6,168 nucleotides of DNA from the NCBI GenBank assembly GCA_020050895.1, contig JAGVJW010000114.1, positions 1 through 6,168 on the forward strand, given 5' to 3'. This DNA is from a bacterium. Its GTDB lineage: Bacteria > Bacteroidota > Ignavibacteria > Kapaibacteriales > Kapaibacteriaceae. The notes under the pieces are model-generated. The model worked only from the letters and a program-made list of their open reading frames with translations, was not told the DNA's origin and did no database searches. A program made the translations under genes and the position numbers. Shown piece by piece: positions 1-4,900 of this stretch (its first letter is position 1; each line of letters starts with the position of its first letter).

Positions 1-615
1 AACCGCATTAAACTGATACAAAAAGATATATTAACATTGTCTATTACGGACATAATGACTCAATTCCCTGGAAAGGGAATAAAGGTCATTGGTAACATCC
101 CTTACAGCATTACCACATCTATTCTATTTTGGTTATTTGATCAGCGGAGGAGCATAACGTCTGCCGTCATCATGATGCAGCGTGAAGTAGCAAGGCGCTG
201 TGCCGGAAAACCCGGATCGAAGGATTACGGTATCTTATCTGTTGCATCTTGGTTTAGTGCACATACCGAGTTGCTGTTTCACGTAAATGCCGGATCTTTT
301 TTTCCGAAGCCCGAAGTTACCTCGTCGGTTGTTCGATTTTCAATGCGCGCATTGGATCCGGGTAGGGTTTCTTTCGACGACTTCATGAACTTCACACGTG
401 CTGCATTTAGTCAGCGCCGAAAGGTTATGTCGAACACCTTGAATTCATGGCTTCATCAGCATGGCATTAGTGATATAGATATATCAGGTGAAATCAATGG
501 AATCAACCTGAAGGTGGCACGTACGGAGCAGCTTACTCCCGAGCAGATATTGAATCTTTATCAAACATTGATTGGTGCATCGGCACAGGGAGGGATCCAG
601 CCCCACAGTTTATGA
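1..615 (+). CDS. rsmA: 16S rRNA (adenine1518-N6/adenine1519-N6)-dimethyltransferase, 5' end missing
   Basis: RsmA/KsgA uses S-adenosylmethionine to dimethylate two adjacent adenines in the 3'-terminal helix of 16S rRNA late in 30S assembly, in the cytoplasm. The frame is open from base 1, giving 204 residues before the TGA at 613-615. The family is usually about 260-270 residues, so roughly the first 60, including the glycine-rich SAM motif I, lie outside the window. Visible hallmarks, numbered from the edge: NIPYS at 32-36, the NLPY-type catalytic motif IV that holds the target adenine; QREVARR followed by KPGSKDYG, the family's 'Q+EVAxR ... KPGSKDYG' block; FFPKPEVTSSVVRF, matching the FxPxPxVxS motif; and FSQRRKVMSNTL in the C-terminal helical domain, matching FxxRRKxLxNxL. 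The TTG at 37 is internal to the Rossmann fold and is not the start. The stop overlaps the next gene. Family assignment is nearly certain. Confidence 0.96.
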   Translation, partial: NRIKLIQKDILTLSITDIMTQFPGKGIKVIGNIPYSITTSILFWLFDQRRSITSAVIMMQREVARRCAGKPGSKDYGILSVASWFSAHTELLFHVNAGSFFPKPEVTSSVVRFSMRALDPGRVSFDDFMNFTRAAFSQRRKVMSNTLNSWLHQHGISDIDISGEINGINLKVARTEQLTPEQILNLYQTLIGASAQGGIQPHSL

Positions 616-1577
616 AGCCGCGTATTAACCGAGTAGTCAACGACACGATATCGAAAGTGATATCAGGAATAATCAGCTTTGATGTTTACACATTAATCAT
701 CATGTTGATTTGCAGTCTGCTTGCAGTGGTTTACTATCAGTGGGTTCCGAATTCATCGAGCATTTTGGTTTTGAACCTATTAATTGCCGTCACAGTTGGA
801 GCTCTCATCGTGGTACATGCTACGTCGGACTTCAAGTTGTTCGGCATGCTCCGCCGGTTTTACATGGTTCCCGTCATCTACTTGATGTACGACCAGATTC
901 AAATGTTTGTCAGAGTTGTGAATCCTATAGATTACGACGAACTACTGATCAACATTGACAGGGCAATTTTTGGCGTCGACCCTACCGTCTGGCTAGCGCA
1001 ATTCAGTTCACCGTTTCTCACAGAGTATTTGCAGGCATGTTATTTCCTGTTCTACCTGCTTCCCATCATGCAGGCAGTTGAGCTTTGGAGGAAGGGCGAC
1101 CTTGTCAGACTCGACGTATTTACCAGAGGCATGGCGTTCGTCTATTTCTTTTCGTACGTCACTTATTTTGTTATGCCCGCCGTTGGACCTCGATTCACAC
1201 TTCACGACTATGCTATGCTCGATTCCGATCTGCCTGGAGTCTTATTTACACCATGGCTTCGGGATATGATTGATGTGGGAGGGGGCATTGCCAGAGGGGT
1301 AGCAAATCCGGTGTCAGTCGTCAACCGCGATTGTATGCCCAGCGGGCATACAATGCTGACCTTGGTTAACATCATTTTTGGATTTCGGTTTCGATCACGA
1401 TTTCGGTGGGTATTCTTTATAATTGGCGGAAGTCTAATAATCTCAACAGTTTACCTACGCTACCATTACGTCATCGACATCGTTGTTGGTGCTTTGTTAG
1501 CCATCATCGTTCTTCCATTAGAGCCAGTTGCCAATGCCTCTATAAAACGAATTATCAGAGCGCTTAAAAAACTGTAA
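612..1577 (+). CDS. PAP2-superfamily (Aur1-like) integral membrane phosphatase/phosphotransferase
   Basis: A 321-residue polytopic inner-membrane protein. Hydrophobic segments lie at about 26-46, 51-70, 83-103, 135-156, 173-190, 247-258, 266-281 and 286-303. The PAP2 active-site signature is in the C-terminal half: PSGH at 243-246 (catalytic motif 2 His246) and YLRYHYVID at 281-289 (motif 3 His285 and Asp289). Upstream, YFVMPAVGPR at 185-194 matches the Y-x3-P-x3-PR element of the Aur1/PAP2_3 branch. The family cleaves or transfers phosphate groups on lipids such as phosphatidic acid, undecaprenyl-PP or inositol-phospholipids; the substrate here cannot be read from sequence. In canonical SRx5Hx3D motifs an Arg follows the Ser; here that position is Thr279 and the nearest Arg is 283. 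The ATG overlaps the rsmA stop by 4 nt (ATGA), which suggests translational coupling. A GGGAGGG at 588-594 lies 17 nt upstream, too far for an ideal ribosome site. Superfamily is sure, reaction is not. Confidence 0.9.
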   Translation: MKPRINRVVNDTISKVISGIISFDVYTLIIMLICSLLAVVYYQWVPNSSSILVLNLLIAVTVGALIVVHATSDFKLFGMLRRFYMVPVIYLMYDQIQMFVRVVNPIDYDELLINIDRAIFGVDPTVWLAQFSSPFLTEYLQACYFLFYLLPIMQAVELWRKGDLVRLDVFTRGMAFVYFFSYVTYFVMPAVGPRFTLHDYAMLDSDLPGVLFTPWLRDMIDVGGGIARGVANPVSVVNRDCMPSGHTMLTLVNIIFGFRFRSRFRWVFFIIGGSLIISTVYLRYHYVIDIVVGALLAIIVLPLEPVANASIKRIIRALKKL

Positions 1578-1593
1578 AATTATTAATTGACAA

Positions 1594-1609
1594 GTGAGTA
1601 ACCATTCAC
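1594..1609. repeat. Small inverted repeat, copy 1 (GTGA..AACC..TCAC)
   Basis: GTGAGTAACCATTCAC folds into a 6-bp stem (one G.T wobble) with an AACC loop, starting 17 nt after the PAP2 stop codon. A near copy with the same GTGARTAACCATT core begins exactly 100 bp downstream at 1694. No T tract follows it, so it does not look like a terminator. It could be a protein-binding site, an mRNA 3'-end hairpin, or chance. Confidence 0.4.
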
Positions 1610-1645
1610 ACTACTTCGTGTTATTGATAATGCGAAAATCGGTGA

Positions 1646-1675
1646 TTGCAAATAGAACGTGACAGTGTATATTTT
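1646..1675 (+). promoter_or_regulatory. Candidate Bacteroidota-type promoter (TTG-N19-TATATTTT)
   Basis: TTG at 1646-1648 is followed after 19 nt by TATATTTT at 1668-1675. This matches the Bacteroidota primary-sigma pattern TTG-N19-TAnnTTTG except for the last base. If used, transcription would start near 1682 and give a leader of about 147 nt before the ATG at 1829, containing both hairpins described below. The region is AT-rich, so a chance match is quite possible. No better promoter was seen between the terminator-like hairpin and the ATG. Confidence 0.33.
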
Positions 1676-1693
1676 TTCAGACACATTCTCTTT

Positions 1694-1712
1694 GTGAATA
1701 ACCATTTTTCAC
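1694..1712. repeat. Small inverted repeat, copy 2 (GTGA..AACC..TCAC)
   Basis: GTGAATAACCATTTTTCAC shares 12 of the first 13 bases with the repeat at 1594 and carries three extra Ts before CAC. GTGAA can pair with TTCAC to give a 5-bp stem. Its 3' arm (1708-1712) overlaps the 5' arm of the hairpin at 1710-1738, so the two structures would compete in RNA. Confidence 0.4.
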
Positions 1713-1738
1713 GTATTTTACGAGGATGTAAAATCGTG
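1710..1738 (+). promoter_or_regulatory. Imperfect 11-bp hairpin, possible antiterminator
   Basis: CACG-(T)-ATTTTAC at 1710-1721 pairs with GTAAAAT-CGTG at 1728-1738. This gives 7 bp plus 4 bp with a single bulged T at 1714 and the hexaloop GAGGAT (1722-1727). Its 3' arm uses bases 1734-1738, which are also the 5' arm of the terminator-like stem at 1734-1750, so only one of the two can form. That arrangement is typical of leader attenuators. It could also be an operator read as duplex DNA. The pairing is seen directly; the regulatory role is inference. Confidence 0.45.
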
Positions 1739-1760
1739 CGTAGCGCGCGAGGTTTTTTTT
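1730..1760 (+). terminator. Rho-independent terminator-like hairpin with T8 tract
   Basis: A 7-bp stem, TCGTGCG (1734-1740) with CGCGCGA (1744-1750), has one G.T wobble and a TAG loop. It is followed by GG and eight Ts (1753-1760), with an A tract at 1730-1733 on the other side. It lies about 155 nt after the PAP2 stop and 68 nt before the ATG of the large gene. The simplest reading is the terminator of the rsmA-PAP2 unit. If the promoter candidate at 1646-1675 is real, it lies inside the leader of the downstream gene and would act as an attenuator. Confidence 0.6.
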
Positions 1761-1790
1761 GAATCAAGATTGAAAAAGTAATGAAATCAA

Positions 1791-1805
1791 GTTCAGTGGT
1801 TGAAC
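1791..1805 (+). repeat. Short inverted repeat just upstream of the ribosome binding site
   Basis: GTTCA (1791-1795) and TGAAC (1801-1805) are perfect inverse complements around a 5-nt spacer, ending 11 nt before the AGGAG. A 5-bp stem is weak and may be chance. It does not cover the ribosome site. Confidence 0.2.
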
Positions 1806-1816
1806 ATTTTAACATC

Positions 1817-1821
1817 AGGAG
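1817..1821 (+). promoter_or_regulatory. Ribosome binding site AGGAG deciding the start at 1829
   Basis: AGGAG lies 7 nt before the ATG at 1829, an ideal Shine-Dalgarno spacing. An in-frame ATG also exists at 1781 (the frame is open back to the TGA at 1760-1762), but it has no comparable site and would put 16 residues ahead of the signal peptide. The 1829 start is therefore preferred. Confidence 0.75.
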
Positions 1822-1828
1822 TATCTCC

Positions 1829-1909
1829 ATGCGTGTTGTTCCTCAGTTACTCAGATCGTTTGCAGTTGCACTCATAGCATTCGCAGCGGGTTTGGGAATT
1901 GCAGATGCC
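1829..1909 (+). other. Sec signal peptide of the giant surface protein
   Basis: Residues 1-27. The n-region MRVVPQLLRS has two arginines, the hydrophobic core FAVALIAFAAGLGI follows, and the c-region ends A-D-A before Gln28-Val-Thr, matching the AxA signal peptidase I rule. There is no lipobox cysteine, so it is not a lipoprotein. Confidence 0.88.
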
Positions 1910-4900
1910 CAAGTCACCGAGACACGAGGTACGATGAGTCTTACAGAAGGCCGTCGGTACATGGTTGCGTTTCCGCAAGTCTGGGCCAGTTTAAATGAAA
2001 AGCCAAACAACCCTGCGATGATGTTATATATATCATCGAAGTTCAAGGCAAAGATTACCGTTCAGACGCCGGCAGCTATTGCGCGATTTAGGATCAATCG
2101 CAACTATGAAGTTTTGCCGAACCAGATCCTTCAGGTTCCGATTGCCGAATCGTACATGAGCACGGAGTCGGAATCGCGTGAGGGATTTGGAATTTCTGTT
2201 ACCAGTGACAAGCCAATATCGGTATTTACATACCAGTCGTGGCTGGGGAACGGTGAGCTAGCTCGCCATTTACCTACCGAAGCATGGGGTAAAAACTATT
2301 ACACCATGAACTTCTATCAGGACAGATACGGTATTGGTACATTCAAGTATCGTCCAAGCCAGATTCTGATTATCGCCGAAAAAGACAACACATCGGTTAC
2401 CTACACGCCAACATTTGACACAGAAGGCGGGCGTGAGACGCCATCAGTACCAAAAGGCAGTTCTCAGACGATTACAATGGAGCGTGGCGAAACCTTTCTG
2501 ATAAAGGCAAAAATTAACGAAGCGCTTAATAAAGAATTCACGACCGATCTTTCGGGTACCTTAATCCGCGCTTCCAAGAACATTGGTGTTGTATCCGGCC
2601 ACACGAAGGTTGCAATTATGCGATATCCGGATGCACTTCCGCCTTCTGGAGGTTATGCAGCCGAAGCACACTTTATCCGGAACAACGTACATGACGCCAT
2701 GTTGCCAATGGAGATGGCAGGTAAATCATTTGTAACTGTTCCTGCTATGTATACGGCTACGAGAACCACTGGGCGTGCATCGATGGCCGATGGTATCGAC
2801 GACGACAAAGGAGATGTAATCCGTGTTATCGCTCTTGAAAACAACACTGTAGTTAGAGCTATGCGGTCGAATGGCGATGGCATGCTCAATAAATGGACAA
2901 TCAACCGTGGTGAAACGCGTTTGGAAACGTCGGTTGATGTAGCAGTGTATTGGGAATCCGACAAACCAATTCTCATGGGGCAGTATGGCAAATCGTTTGG
3001 GAAGGTTATTCCTTATGGACAAAATGTTGAAAAGCCAGCATTAGACAAGAATGGCGAAGCAGTCCAAGGTTACCCAACGATTGAAGGCGGAATGCCCATG
3101 CTTGAATACGTTCCATCAACGGATCGGTGGGTGAACTACGGAACGTTTAAGGCACCTGAAGGCATGGATAACTTCTTCAACATTACATTCAAAGAGTCAG
3201 AAATTGGGAAGATTAAGGTTGATGGAAAGTCACTGATGTCGGGATTTGGCGGTTCAATGCGCCAGTTGCAGGGAACGCCTTATTCCTATATCCGCACGCC
3301 CATTGGGCAGGGCGACCATGTTGTTGAATCAACAGATGAAAATGTTAAATGGATGGCTTGGACCTACGGATCATTAGATGGATTGAAACAGGGGCGTGCT
3401 TATGGAACACCTATTTCTATCGACCTGGCAATCCCGTGTCCGGATTCTCTCGTAGTTACCGAACAGATCGTTTGTGGTGATGTTACGGGAATCGGAAAAA
3501 TCGTTCCTGAAAACATTCCCTGCGGTTCAATTTTTGCGGTGTATGCCGAAGAGTTAACTAATTATGAACTCGTTGTTGATGAAAACTTCTCAAGCGGCGA
3601 TCAGAAGGTAAACTTCTGGGTTAATGTTCTTGATAAATCCCAGGACGCCAAGGCAACCGTCCGTGTTGTTACGCGCTCTGGCAAGTTCGTGGAAAAAGTC
3701 TATACATACGAAGCTGACAAGATTTCGTTCGATCCGGCAAGTATCAACTTTGGTATCTCTCCGTTTAACACTCCTGTGACGAGAGAGTTTACCATTACCA
3801 ACCGACTCACTACGCGTGCGGTCACAGTAAAGGAATTGAAGGCGAAGTACTTCCCGAATGTATTCACGAGTTTCGTTCCAGCCTCATTTACAATTCCACC
3901 CGGAGGAAGTCAGAAGGTTACTGTAACGGCGATTATTCAGGATGCACGTGAGAAAATCGACACGGTAATTGCAGTCCTTAGTTGCTACGAACAAAACACT
4001 GTTGAGTTAATCATCCGCGGTCAGGAGCCGGTAATCTATGTTGGCGACCAGACATGGGTGAATGTACCGGTTTCAGCCGGCGGTCAGGAGAAGGATGTTG
4101 TCATACAAAATGGATCTGATGTCGACCTGATTATTACCGGGTATGATCAATCCTTGCTTCCATTGACCAATGATGGTGTGGCGAACTTCTACAATCCGGT
4201 CAACTTGGATAAAATGCCAATCACGCTTAAGGGTGGCGAAAAATATGTCTTTAAGGTAACCTACAACCCGCAAGGTGATGCTGTTAATCAACACAGGCTT
4301 GACGTACCGTTCTATTCAAATGCTGTACGTGTAGATAGCATCGCAACCCTTATCGGGAACGGTGTATCGATTAACCTTGCAGCAGTTGCTGAGCCATGGA
4401 ATGTACGGGTTCTCGACAATATTCAGAGCAATCAGGGCATTACGCAATACCCACAGAGTGTCAGATTTTATAACTATGGTTCACAACCAGTTGAGTTCAA
4501 CCAGCCCACAATCCGTGGAACAGATGCTTCAGCATTCCGCATTGTAAATATCGGTGATGTTGGAACGTTCCCGATTCAATTGGCTGGCGGCGGACCAAAT
4601 GAATCTCGATATATCACTGTGGCCTTCGTACCAACTGAACTGCCAAACCGTGCAGCAGAGCGCAATAACTACGAAGCAGAACTCGTGTTCACAACGAATT
4701 CAACGGAATCGCCAGAAGTCGCAATCAAATTGTCAGCTGTTGCATGGCAGCCTCAGGTTAAGGGTGCAGACTATGACTTTGGCAGCTTCCAGACAGGCGC
4801 AGCTCCTGTGCTGACAACCATTCCTATTACTAACGAGAATTACAATAATGTGTCCAACCCCACATCTGGTGACACGAGGGGCACACGAAATGTAGTTTTG

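Noticed and set aside
37..39. TTG as the start of rsmA
   Set aside because: The frame is open upstream to base 1 and the residues before it (IQKDIL) fit the SAM-binding fold, so the gene begins left of the window.
710..958. Short frames overlapping the PAP2 gene (also 1008-1205 minus, 1078-1269 and 1085-1273 plus)
   Set aside because: The PAP2 frame carries conserved catalytic motifs and membrane segments throughout; the others have no protein-like features.
1630..1662. Ten-codon leader peptide (MRKSVIANRT)
   Set aside because: No ribosome site, and it would lie mostly upstream of the candidate transcription start; no run of regulatory codons is present.
1722..1731. GAGG followed directly by ATG TAA, a possible start-stop element in the hairpin loop
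   Set aside because: There is no spacing between the purine run and the ATG, so initiation there is unlikely; it may be coincidence.
1781..1828. Upstream in-frame ATG at 1781 as the start of the giant gene
   Set aside because: It lacks a good ribosome site and would add 16 residues before a well-formed signal peptide; the ATG at 1829 has AGGAG 7 nt upstream.
1621..1830. 69-codon minus-strand frame across the intergenic region
   Set aside because: It runs antisense through the hairpins and the ribosome site, shows no recognisable protein features and has no visible ribosome site; best explained as chance.
1940..3418. Direct claim of IgG binding or a host-immune role
   Set aside because: The family name comes from an animal protein; nothing in this window shows an animal host or an antibody ligand.
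4362..4814. Two plus-strand frames (4362-4547 and 4554-4814) in a different register within the giant gene
   Set aside because: They are in the wrong frame relative to a continuous ASH-like domain reading and look compositionally random.
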